Part shown: in pieces, positions 23,471 to 33,723 of the stretch
How positions within the stretch are numbered: position 1 is the stretch's first letter
How the letters are laid out: each line of letters opens with the position of its first letter
From: Haematobia irritans
Lineage: Eukaryota; Arthropoda; Insecta; Diptera; Muscidae
Assembly: GCF_050003625.1 (NCBI RefSeq)
Contig: NC_134397.1
Coordinates: 220,162,537-220,226,536 of the forward strand
Direction of reading: 5' to 3'
DNA length: 64,000 bases
Translations under genes and position numbers: made by a program
The notes under the pieces: model-generated
What the model saw: only the letters and a program-made list of their open reading frames with translations
Databases searched by the model: none
Told to the model about the DNA's origin: nothing

Positions 23471-24825
23471 CTACACGGACGAAAAAGACTCTTTTTCTTA
23501 TGTTTGGGTGTAAAAATTATATGTTTGGAACTCAAATTTGTTAACCCAATATTTTTAAGTGCAAGCATATAATGCTCATAAGTTAGCATAACATGTTTGG
23601 GACATATATGTTAATATGTTAGAACATATTATGTTTGGGACATAAAATGTTTGTACATATAATATGCTTAGATGCAAACATATATTTATATTAATTTTGA
23701 AATAGGCTATAAACATATATATGTTTAGAAAGAGAGACCTAGCGAGTATGCTGCAAGTAAAATAATGGAAGTAACCAATTGGTGCCTTAAAAATATATCC
23801 ACACAAAGAAAATTTGTTTAAAATTTTTTTCTACCAGTGTATGCCCTAAGGTGAAACATAATATGTTTGAACAATACAAACAATATTTTGTTTGGACCAA
23901 TCCTGAAAATATATATGCTTGAAGCAAAATGTGTTTGGGGTATATGTTACAGAAGCGATTTTTTGAGGGTGTATATGGTGATGATTCCACGTCAATTATT
24001 TTTGCTTCAATTTTTGTTTATTTCTATGAGAAGGAAGAGTTTCTTAAATGTTAATTCAAAATTCAAAAATCTCAGTAATTCCTCAATATGAAAATCTAAA
24101 AGAAATAAAATAAAATTTTGTTCAATTTCCTCGTCCCACGCAATTCCTTGTCCCATTTTTCTGTGCTCAGTTCACTTTTTTCTGTGTATATTTATTTACA
24201 ACGGTGGAGACGGTAGGTGAACTGGTGAATGTCACAACATGATCGTAAACATGAGGTAGCCATGACTACCGAGTGTGACATTCTGACGCCAGTAAGATGA
24301 TCCAGGGAGAATGGGACCCCAGAACAGATACCACACCTTCAAAAAAAATCGCTTCTGTAACATATGCCCCAAACACATTTTGCTTCAAGCATATATATTT
24401 TCAGGATTGGTCTAAACAAAATATTGGTTGTATCGTTCAAACAAATTATGTTTCACATTAGGCATGCACTAAAAAAAATTTTAATGACATTTTCTTTGTG
24501 TATATATATTTTTAAGGCGCCAATTGGTTACTTCCATTATTTTACTTGCAGCATACTCTCTAAGTCTCTCTTTCTAAACACATATATGTTTATAGGCTAT
24601 TTCTAAATTAATATATGTTTGCATCCAAGCATATTATATTTACAAACATTTTATGTCCCAAACATAATATGGTCTAACATATTAACATATATGTCCAAAA
24701 AATGTTATTCTAGTTTATGAACATTATATGCTGGCACTTAAAAATATTGTGTTAAAAAATTAGAGTTTCAAACATATAATTTTTACACCCAAACATATGA
24801 AAAAGAGTCTTTTTCGTCCGTGCAG
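23471..24825. mobile_element. Foldback element with inverted arms of about 490 bp
   Basis: The left arm from CACGGACGAAAAAGACTC (23474) to GTTACAGAAGCGATTTTTTG (about 23965) is mirrored by the right arm from CAAAAAAAATCGCTTCTGTA (about 24340) to GAGTCTTTTTCGTCCGTG (24822). Both arms contain many ATATGTTTGGG-type short repeats and a shared AACCAATTGG block. The loop of about 370 bp has no protein-like frame. A related single-arm sequence lies at 61461-62249. The end sequences do not match a superfamily I can name, and no clear target duplication was seen. Confidence 0.88.
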
Positions 24826-25061
24826 AGGGAAATAACTGGTATACCGATGGATCAAAGATGAGTGAAAGGACGAGACTGGGTGTATATGTGGAGGACCTAG
24901 ACACCAAGATCCTATTCCGATTACCGGACCACAGCAAAATCCTGCATTCAGAAGTAGGTGCCACGCAATGTCTTAAATGACTCGGAAATAACAAAAATCG
25001 AGAACATTTTCATAGATTGCCAGAGGACAATAACAGACATTCGATCGCAAATCGTATAATA
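24826..25061 (+). pseudogene. LINE ORF2 fragment, RNase H domain
   Basis: The frame from 24837 reads WYTDGSKMSERTRLGVY, followed by a VEDLD...FRLPDH segment and HSEVGA, then a stop at about 24981; a shifted frame continues as NDSEITKIENIFIDCQ. WYTDGSK carries the first catalytic Asp of retrotransposon RNase H, and HSE aligns with the second acidic residue, as in I/R1-type non-LTR elements. The reverse transcriptase is missing upstream, where the foldback element ends. The copy is interrupted at 25062 and continues in degraded form at 26170. Confidence 0.7.
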
Positions 25062-25229
25062 ATCACGGTTGCCACAATTGGCAGAATTCTACCAAAACTG
25101 GTAGATCTTTTACTGTTTGGTACACTCAAACAAAAGTTTACTTGGGGCCAAAGATTTTGACCTTCCCTTAAGGATTTTTGTATTGATTCCGAGCCAAAGA
25201 TGCGGCTTCTTTAATATAAATATTTTTTT

Positions 25230-25800
25230 TAGCGATCTATCTGGCTTTAAAACTAGGACAAATAAAATTAAAATTAGGATACAGATCTCATTTATCAAAT
25301 TTTCATTCTCTTTTCGCGGTTTATTAATAAAGGTACTCACGTACAAACAAATGTCAGTTTAAAAATCCAATTATTATAACGAATACTTCAAAGTAAAAAA
25401 TGTTTTCTCAATTCAAAAAAAAAAAAAAAAAAAACTTTAAACCAAAGACATTAAATCCTCAAAATAAGTCTTAGCCTGTATTTGAAGCGTTTTTATCTTA
25501 AATATAAAGTTTAAATATTTCAGTTAATTTAAGGACAATTTCTTTAAATCAAAAATGTGTTTCTTTACTTTAAGGAAAATTAGCCTTAGTTCAAAGACAT
25601 GGGACTTTAACAAATTTACAAAATTTGTGTCCTACATATAATGAAAAAAAATTTTGAAGCAAAGTATATTAACTTTATTATAATTAAAATGTCATTATTT
25701 TAAAAAAGTTTTCCTTAATATTTAGTAAATTTCGCATCCTAAAATTGAGGTTGCGTATTCTTTAATATCACGCAAATATTTGTTTCATTGTAGATTTGTA
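25230..25800 (+). repeat. Dispersed repeat family D, copy 2
   Basis: Shares ordered blocks with 14050-14570 (AATAAAATTAAAATTAGG, ACTTTAAACCAAAGAC, TTTGAAGCGTTTTTATCTT). Here it sits inside the ATCACGGTT element. Confidence 0.6.
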
Positions 25801-25864
25801 GTATTCTTGATGTTTTGGTAGATTTTGTAAAATATTCCCCCTCCAACTAAGAGGTACGTAAGAA

Positions 25865-26105
25865 ATTTTCATTGGAAATAAAATTTTGACAAAATTTTGC
25901 GTGGAAATAAAATTTTTACAAAATTTTCTATAGATATAAAATTTTGGCTACATATTCTATAGAAATAAAACTATGATAAAATTTTCTGTAAAGCAAAAAA
26001 TTGACAACATTTTCTATAGAAATAAGATTTTGACAAAATTTCTAGAGAAATAAAATTTTGGCAAAATTCTCCATAGAAACAAAATTTTGACAAAATAAAA
26101 TTTTT
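25865..26105 (-). repeat. 29-bp tandem array, block 7 (reverse)
   Basis: About eight degenerate monomers in the reverse orientation (TTTTGACAAAATTT, CTATAGAAATAAAA). Confidence 0.85.
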
Positions 26106-26169
26106 TGGTTTGGTGAAGTTTTCTCCAAATTTTGGTAGATTATTTTTGGCTCGAGTGGTAACCGTGATA

Positions 26170-26460
26170 GGAATGCAAAAGCGTGATCAACGAATACTCC
26201 AAATACGTCAGTATCTGCGTCATATGGTGCCCGGACATGCCGAAATAAGAGAAGAATTGAGGGCACATCCGTGCCGAATAGGAGCAGCAGAGGATGGTGC
26301 ATATGGGGCTTGTTTTGAGGATGATAAAACCTTGGAACACTACTTTTGTCACTGCTCTAGCTTTACAAAGAGGTTATTCGGAGCAGGGGAAAACTGGACT
26401 GGAAAAAACAGAATAAAAGATGGGCACTATGAAATTTTGAAAATCATGAACGGATGGTAA
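26170..26460 (+). pseudogene. LINE ORF2 C-terminal fragment with Cys/His motif
   Basis: The frame contains CFEDDKTLEHYFCHC, matching the C-terminal pattern C-x-EE-x-ET-x-EH-hh-C-x-C found after RNase H in many insect non-LTR retrotransposons, and ends ...YEILKIMNGW-stop, like the usual 'ILKFIKATGW' LINE C-terminus. It continues the fragment at 24826-25061 on the same strand, from which it is separated by an inserted element. Its last codons form the first unit of the 157-bp tandem repeat that follows. Confidence 0.72.
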
Positions 26461-27638
26461 CAAAATAAAACGAAAACGTTAACGAAAAATCAAAACGGAA
26501 TGTTCACTGTTTCATCCACAATTTCATGATGGGCTTTTGAAAACTGGACACTGGGAAAAAAAATTACAGAATAAAAGATGGGTACTATGAAATTTCAAAA
26601 TCATGAACGGATGGTAAAAAAATTAAACGAAAACGTTCGCGAAAAATCAAAACGGAATGTTCACGGCTTCGTCCACGATTTCATGATGGGCTTTTGAAAA
26701 CTGGACACTGGAAACAAAATTACAGAATAAAAGATGGGCACTATGAAATTTTGAAAATCATGAACGGATGGTAACAAAATAAAACGAAAACGTTCACGAA
26801 AAATCAAAACGGAATGTTCACGGTTTCATCCACAATTTCATGATGGGCTTTTGAAAACTGGACACTGGAAACAAAATTACAGAATAAAAAATGGGCACTA
26901 TGGAATTTTAAAAATCATAAACGGATGGTAAAAAAATAAAACGAAAACGTTCGCGAAAAATCAAAACGGAATGTTCACGGCTTCGTCCACGATTTCATGA
27001 TGGGCTTTTGAAAACTGGACACTGGAAACAAAATTACAGAATAAAAGATGGGCACTATGAAATTTTGAAAATCATGAACGGATGGTAACAAAATAAAACG
27101 AAAACGTTCACGAAAAATCAAAATGGAATGTTCACGGTTTCGTCCACGATTTCATGATGGGCTTTTGCAAACTGGACCCTGGAAACAAAATTACAGAATA
27201 AAAGATGGGCACTATGAAATTTTGAAAATCATGAACGGATGGTAACAAAATAAAACGAAAACGTTCACGAAAAATCAAAACGGAATGTTCACGGTTTCGT
27301 CCACAATTTCATAATGGGCTTTTGAAAACTGGACACTGGAAACAAAATTACAGAATAAAAAATGGGCTCTATGAAATTTTGAAAATCATGAACGGATGGT
27401 AAAAAAATAAAACGAAAACGTTCGTGAAAAATCAAAACGGAATGTTCACGGTTTCGTCCACGATTTCATGATGGGCTTTTGAAAACTGGTCACTGGAAAC
27501 AAAATTACAGAATAAAAGATGGGCACTATGAAATTTTGAAAATCATGAACGGATGGTAACAAAATAAAACGAAAACGTTCACGAAAAATCAAAATGGAAT
27601 GTTCACGGTTTCGTCCACGATTTCATGATGGGCTTTTG
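26374..27638 (+). repeat. 157-bp tandem repeat, eight units, derived from the LINE 3' end
   Basis: The landmark GGGCTTTTG recurs at 26531, 26688, 26845, 27002, 27159, 27316, 27473 and 27630, an exact 157-bp period. Each unit contains AAAACTGGACACTGGAAAC, GATGGGCACTATGAAATTTT, CATGAACGGATGGTAA and AACGTTCACGAAAAATC. The first unit overlaps the end of the LINE reading frame, so every unit repeats the LINE's last codons and start of its 3' UTR. Units alternate between variants (GGTAACAAAATAAAAC versus GGTAAAAAAATAAAAC; CGTTCACG versus CGTTCGCG), suggesting amplification of a dimer. Confidence 0.95.
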
Positions 27639-29158
27639 TTTTTCTTTGGCCATGAAAATCCTTCAAATATTCCTAAGACGTTCTTATGACAACTCCGTCG
27701 GAGGTGCAATGTTCTAAGGCGGTTGTTAACGCGATTTTGTTTATAAATTCGCAACCATTATGTTTTCAGATTATAAACGCTGGTTGTTTTGTCAAGGCAC
27801 GGAGTCATTTTACCATTGTCAGATTAACACCGTCTGTTCTCCGTTTGACACCACATGTGTATTGATTCATTTTCGTGAACGTATCGTTTTGAAACGTGAA
27901 CGCCGTTTATGATTTTTTCTATATTTACTATATTCCCAAAGTTAATGTCTATTTAGGGATAAAAAAATTGCAGTCTTCTCAACATTCTCAAGGCTCGTGT
28001 CATCTGGAACCTCATTTCCCAAACTAAACTACTAATATATAATAAGATTTCCATATAAACCTTTCGGCTTCTTGCTTAAGAGGCCTTAATAAGCTAAGAC
28101 TTAACCCAAGGCCTTTCCTTGTTCTACCACCTCTTTACTCTAACACGACAAGCATATAAAACAAGCAATGACTTAACTAAAGAAAGTAGGAGGAACTGCT
28201 GTGAAATGAAAGCAATTAAATGCGAACAATTGTTAAATGCGCTAAAATCAAGATAAAACTTAAGCTTTTTACAGGGTAGTAGTGTAAAATAAAAATCCAT
28301 GTGTGTTTGTATGGGTGTGCATACGTGCGTGTGCGTGTGTGTGTCTCTATGGCGCACTAAACTATGTGATTTAGATGGTAATTTTCAGTATGTGTTAAAT
28401 TCATGAAAAATGCAGTAAAATTTGGTGCACGTTTAATGATTCTGTGACTGAGAACTCACTCAAGGGTTCAAAGTTGCATTTGATGTTTTCTGTTGGCAGC
28501 AGCAGACAGGTGGCATTTTTAAAGTTGAAGGCGCTTGTTGCCTAGATACTTTTTGGATTCTTTCATGTAGATAGTGGATGGCTGTCTGTCATCATTCCTG
28601 CCCCTTTTATACCTGCTGTGAAGCCATGGGCTAATCTCAAAATATGTTCCTGAATAATGAAACCATAAACCACAGGTATTTACACAATTGCTATGTTTGG
28701 TATTCTCATATTGGCTTTGGTTTTCATATTCATACCTGAGGGGTTTAAATTAAGACGATGATTAACTTGTGAATATGCTTGTGAATGTTTGTATGCAATT
28801 GGCTTCAAACTTCAAATATATTTGGCTAAGTATTTTCCGATAAAATACTATCTTGGTTAAAGAAAATTAAAGAAATGAAGTTCATTATTATGGCTGGATT
28901 TCGTTTAAACTGCATATAAGATTTTTATGCGGTATTTAGTAAAATGTTGCATTGGTATTCGATAAAGTGATGGAAGTCAATGCCAATTTTTAGAGGTATT
29001 GCTAAAAAAATTAAACGGGTCTGCAATTGCAATAACTAATTTTGTATATTCGAAGATTTAATGCATCGCTAGCTAGCTACACGGTACTTAACCCTTTCGA
29101 TCCTAAAGTTGACTGTGTGTAACTTTTTGTAATCTTTTTTTTTAATTAGAAATTGTAA
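27639..29158. other. Non-coding region
   Basis: No gene recognised. A (GT)n-rich stretch lies at about 28300-28345. The frames here are short and without features. Confidence 0.5.
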
Positions 29159-30771
29159 CCTTTTTATACCCTACACCATAGGATGGGGGGTATATTAACT
29201 TTGTCATTCCGTTTGTAACACATCTAAATATTGCTCTACGACCCCATAAAGTATATATATTCTGGGTCGTGGTGAAATTCTGAGTCGATCTGAGCATGTC
29301 CGTCCGTCCGTCTGTTGAAATCACGCTAACTTCCGAACGAGATAAACTATCGACTTGAAACTTTGCACACGTAGTTGTTATTGATGTAGGTCGGATGGTA
29401 TTGCAAATGGGCCATATCGGTCCACTTTTATGTATAGCCCCCATATAAACGGACCCCCAAATTTGGCTTGCGAGGCCTCTAAGAGAAACAAATTTCATCC
29501 GATCCGGCTGAAATTTGGTACAGGGTGTTAGTATATGGTCTCTAACAACCATGCAAAAATTGGTCCATATCGGTCAATAATTATATATAGCCCCCATATA
29601 AACCGATCCCGCGATTGGGCTTGCGAGGCCTCTAAGAGAAGCAAATTTCATCCGATCCGGCTGAAATTTGGTACATGGTGTTAGTATATGGTCTCTAACA
29701 ACCATGCAAAAATTGGTCGACATCGGTCCATAATTATATATAGCCCCCATATAAACCGATCCCCCGATTTGGATTGCGAGGCCTCTAAGAGAAGCAAATT
29801 TCATCCGATCCGGCTGAAATTGGGTACATGGTGTTAGTATATGGTCTCCAACAACCATGCAAAAATTGGTCCATATCGGTCTATAATTATATATAGCTCC
29901 CATATAAACCGATCCCCAGATTTGGCTTGCGGAGCCTCTAAGAGAAGAAAATTTCACATGATCCGGCTGAAATTTGGTACATTGTGTTAGTATATGGTCT
30001 CTAACCACTATGCAGAAATTGGTCGAAATCGGTCCATAATTATATATAGCCCCCATATAAAATGATCCCCAGATTTGACCTCCGGAGCCCCTTGGAAGAG
30101 CAAAATTCATCGGATTCGGTTGAAATTTGGTACGTGATGTTAGTATATGGTATCCAACAACCATGCATGAATTGGTTCATATCAGTCCATAATTATATAT
30201 AGCCCCCATATAAACCGATCCCCAGATTTGACCTCCGGAACCCCTTGGAAGAGCAAATTCCATCCGATCCGGCTGAAATTTGGTACGTGGTGTTAGTATA
30301 TGGTCTATAACAACCATGCAAAAATTGGTCCATGCCGGTCTTAATTATATAACCCCCATTTAAACTAATCCCCAGATTTGACCTCCGGACCTCTTAGAGG
30401 ACCAAAATTCATCGGATCCGGTTAAGATTTGGTACGTGGTGGAATTTTGTACATTGTGCAGTATATGGCCGCTAACAACCATGCCAAAATTGGTCCATAG
30501 CCGTCTATAGTTATATATAGCCGATCACCAAAAGTAATCTAGCAAAATTTTGTTTCTATAGAAAATTTTGTCAAAATTTTATTACTATAGAAAATTTTGT
30601 CAACATTTTATTTCGATAGAAAATTTTGTTAAAATTTTATTTCTATAGAAAATTTTGTCAAAATTGTATTACTATAGAAATTTTTGTCTTTAGTACAAGT
30701 TTCAATGCAATCCATGGTGGAGGGTACATAAGATTCGTCCTGGCCGAACTTACGGCCGTTTATACTTGTTC
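29159..30771 (+). repeat. Dispersed repeat family A, copy 1
   Basis: The 5' module is TTTTTATACCCTACACCATA, GTCATTCCGTTTGTAACAC, TAAAGTATATATATTCTGGG and CCGTCCGTCTGTTGAAATC. It is followed by about seven tandem modules of roughly 150 bp (GCCCCCATATAAACCGATCC, GAAATTTGGTAC, AACAACCATGCAAAAATTGG). A short 29-bp array lies at 30540-30695. The 3' module is CATGGTGGAGGGTACATAAG, TGGCCGAACTTACGGCCG and TATACTTGTT. The minus-strand frames read across the modules (MVV..HILT..TKFQP patterns) are a by-product of the repeat period and not proteins. Superfamily unknown. Confidence 0.85.
30540..30695 (+). repeat. 29-bp tandem array, block 8, inside family A
   Basis: About five monomers, partly with the TTTTATTACTATAGAAAA variant (TATTAC replacing TATTTC) that is typical of family A copies. 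Confidence 0.88.
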
Positions 30772-31467
30772 TTAATTAGATATAGCACAGGTCTGTATCA
30801 GCGCTAAAAAACCGGATCAATAGAGGATGATATACATATGTTATACATCTGTGTAACCATACCCTAAGCATATGGGCGGAATATTTGCAAAGAATGGCAA
30901 ACTAGGTATACTTTCTACATCTCTTATTAGCTAATATAACACGAACGTGAGCCTGGAATTTAATTGCGGCCTCGAAAATACGATGCTTACATTCAAGAGT
31001 ATATCGGATAATAGAAAGCATATGAAATCCGAAACTGTAGTATCATGAACACATTTCATTTTTCCTTGACATAAATAAACATTCTCATTGGTAGGACTCG
31101 TAATATGGGAGCCATAACTTAATTTCAAGTGATCTTTGCAAGTTTTTGGGAAAACTGTTGCAGTTACGATCGAACAGACGGATGGAACATCATTAAATTG
31201 TATCAGTATAGAATCGTGAGGAAATTTGTGAAAGTACTGCATTCTACTTTTGAAGGTTCGTTTCGTATGAGAATACATTATCAAAAATGTTTTTTTTTTT
31301 TTTAATTTTTGACCTAAGAATGCATTCAAATGTTAAAAACGGTGTTACGTTTTTCTTGACACACTTTGTATATGTTCCTTTATTACTCGATAACAAAACA
31401 TGATGTGCCTTTCCAAATAGAGGAAACAAAATCAATTTTCTTTCGTTTGGAATACGAAAGAAAACTT
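30772..31467. other. Non-coding region
   Basis: No recognisable gene. The minus-strand frame at 30931-31329 has no domain features that I can identify. Confidence 0.45.
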
Positions 31468-31494
31468 TCATTCTATATACAGGAACAGAGCATA

Positions 31495-31860
31495 AGACAT
31501 TTTTCCTTCGATATCTGATCCAGACTTCCTGGCTGTCGATCCAGACTTCCTGGCTGTCGACAAACGTTCCCCAAACACTTTAATTACATTTTTAACGGTT
31601 GATTTGGCAACTTTTAGCGATTTTGCCAGCTTTGCGTGCGAGTAGCTCGGATTTTCGCGATGCGCGAGCAAAATTTTGATACGCTGCTCTTCTTGCTTGG
31701 ACGGCATTTTGACAACTGAAGAGTGAATTCCAAAATCAAAATAGGAGCAACATTCTACACACACACCTTCAAAATGTGGGGTGTTTAGGTTTTTTAAATG
31801 CAAAATTGAAAGAACTACGTCAAGTTTATATTGACCAAATTTTGACCGTATCTCCCTTTA
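31495..31860 (-). mobile_element. 5' half of a Tc1/mariner-superfamily element
   Basis: On the minus strand the terminal repeat TAAAGGGAGATACGGTCAAA begins at 31860. A transposase N-terminus starts at ATG 31707 and reads MPSKQEEQRIKILLAHRENP, continuing to HAKLAKSLKVAKSTVKNVIK, a clear helix-turn-helix, then FGERLSTARKSGS. It breaks off at about 31513, so the catalytic domain is absent. The AGGAAGTCTGGATC segment is duplicated in tandem (21 bp, about 31513-31555), adding seven residues. A TAAGACATT...GATATCTG sequence is present at both edges (about 31494 and 31860) and may be related to the truncation event. Confidence 0.75.
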
Positions 31861-31936
31861 AGACATTCTTTCCTTTGATATCTGTTATAATTTGGACTTT
31901 TGAACTGGCATTATGTTTTACTTGAATAGCTGTATA

Positions 31937-33216
31937 ACAGGTTGGCTGATAAGTCCCCGGTCTGACACATAGATGGCGTCGATAGTATTAAATGCATATT
32001 ATTTTTATATAGTACCAACCTTCAAATGATTCGTGTCAAAATTTGACGTCTGTAAGTCAATTAGATTGTGAGATAGAGCGTCTTTTGTGAAGCAACTTTT
32101 GTTATTGTGAAAAATGGAAAAAAGGAATTTCGTGTTTTGATAAAATTCTGAAGGGAAAAAATACTGTGGAAGCAAAATCTTGGTTTGATAATGACTTTCC
32201 GGACTCTGTCCCAAGGAAATCAACAATAATTGATTGGTATGCAAAATTCTAGCGTGGTGAAATGAGCACGGAGGACGGTGAACGCAGTGGACGCCCGAAA
32301 GAGGTGGTTACCGACGAAAACATCAAAAAAATCCACAAAATGATTTTTAATCACCGTAAAATGAAGTTGATCGACATAGCAGAGGCCTTAAAGATATCAA
32401 AGGAACGTGTTGGTCATATCATTAATCAATATTTGGATATGCGGAAGCTCTGTGCAAAATGGGTGCCGCGCGAGCTCACATTTGACCAAAAACAACAACG
32501 TGTTGATGATTCTGAGCGGTGTTTGCAGCTGTTAACTCGTAATACACCAGAGTTTTTCCGTCGATATGTTACAATGGATAAAACATGGCTCCATCACTAC
32601 ACTCCTGAGTCCAATCGACAGTCGGCTGAGTGGACAGCGACCGGTGAACCGTCTCCGAAGCGTGGAAAGACTCAAAAGTCCGCTGGCAAAGTAATGACCT
32701 CTGTTTTTTGGGATGCGCATGGAATATTTTTTATCGATTGTCTTGAGAAGGGAAAAACCATCAACAGTGACTATTATATCGTTATTGGAGCGTTTGAAGA
32801 TCGAAATCGCGGCAAAACGGCACCATATGAAGAAGAAACAAGTGTTGTTCCACCAAGACAACGCACCATGCCACAAGTCATTGAGAACGATGGCAAAAAT
32901 TCATGAATTGGGCTTCGAATTGCTTCCCCACCCACCGTATTCTCCAGATCTGGCCCCCAGCGACTTTTTCTTGTTCTCAGACCTCAAAAGGATGCTCGCA
33001 GGGAAAAAATTTGGCTGCAATGAAGAGGTGATCGCCGAAACTGAGGCCTATTTTGAGGAAAAACCGAAGGAGTACTACCAAAATGGTATCAAAAAATTGG
33101 AAAGTCGTTATAATCGTTGTATCGCTCTTGAAGGGAACTATGTTGAATAATGAAAACGAATTTTGCAAAAAAAAGTGTTTTTCTTTGTTAGACCGGGAAC
33201 TTATCAGCAAACCTGT
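31937..33216 (+). mobile_element. Himar1-like mariner (irritans type), full length but inactive
   Basis: A 1280-bp element with inverted ends ACAGGTTGGCTGATAAGTCC and the reverse of GGAACTTATCAGCAAACCTGT (a few mismatches), inserted at TA (31935-31936 and 33217-33218). This terminal sequence is the one known for Himar1 from the horn fly. Its length fits the family. The transposase inside is broken (see the pseudogene entry). Irritans-type mariners are known for horizontal transfer between arthropods. Confidence 0.95.
32114..33150 (+). pseudogene. Himar1-like mariner transposase, frameshifted
   Basis: The DDE-type enzyme that would cut and rejoin the mariner ends in the nucleus. The start ATG is at 32114, but the frame is lost within a few codons (MEK then a missing base). 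An in-frame TAG replaces a codon at 32250-32252 just before RGEMSTEDGERSGRP, and a one-base loss near 32780 shifts the frame after NSDYY. The three catalytic Asp codons remain at 32577-32579 (VTMDKTW), 32857-32859 (HQDNAPCH) and 32962-32964 (SPDLAPSDFF). The last two are separated by 34 residues, the D34D mariner signature. The normally conserved DETW is DKTW. The C-terminus RCIALEGNYVE-stop is intact. Total length is close to the usual 345-350 codons. It cannot make an active enzyme as it stands. Confidence 0.95.
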
Positions 33217-33723
33217 TAAATATATAGTAAACAAATGAAATTTCGCTAAATGATACCTGAATTTTAATTTGAAACACTATTGATCCCAGATTTAAAGCTA
33301 AGTCGGTTACTAAATATGTATTTATTTTCAAAAAGTCTCATTTTGCCTCGAAAACAATATAGAAACTTCTTATTGGAAGGTCAAAATCGTTAGATCTAAG
33401 TAAACATTTTTTTTGATGTAGATAAAAATGTATGAATGTCTTTCTTCATATTTTCAAATCTCCCAAATCAAGTAATGATATAACTTCTGAAGTGATGAAA
33501 TTAATAAAAAATAAATGAAAATACCATAACCTCATGACAAAAAATATGATATAAGTTTGAAATCCAAAACACTTTATTGGAAGAGTTTTCACTGGAATCA
33601 TAATCAAAACACTTCTTAGTATTACTTCAAGGAAATTAAATCTGATTATGAGATACATGATGCAATCATTTCGAACATCTTTTTTTAAAGTGTAATTTAG
33701 TTACGAATTTAGGTCAACAAAAA
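33217..33723. other. Non-coding region
   Basis: AT-rich with no gene recognised. Confidence 0.5.

Larger units (their letters stand above)
25062..26168 (-). mobile_element. Array-bearing element with ATCACGGTT termini, inserted in the LINE
   Basis: The left end ATCACGGTTGCCAC and the right end GTGGTAACCGTGAT (one mismatch in the 14 bp) form inverted termini. Just inside are GCAGAATTCTACCAAAA on one side and CCAAATTTTGGTAGATT plus GGCTCGAGTGG on the other, the same flanks seen around the other 29-bp arrays. The interior holds a family D segment (25230-25800) and a short reversed 29-bp array (25865-26105). No transposase is present. I could not define a target duplication. Confidence 0.7.

Noticed and set aside
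29142..30164. Minus-strand frames of 136 and 196 codons with repeated HILT/TKFQP motifs; similar frames at 40903-41794
   Set aside because: They follow the roughly 150-bp modules of family A and appear in the same form in every copy, with no conserved start or stop. Best explained as repeat read-through.
30931..31329. Minus-strand frame of 132 codons
   Set aside because: No recognisable motif, and it contains a poly-Lys run from a poly-T tract. Kept only as non-coding region.
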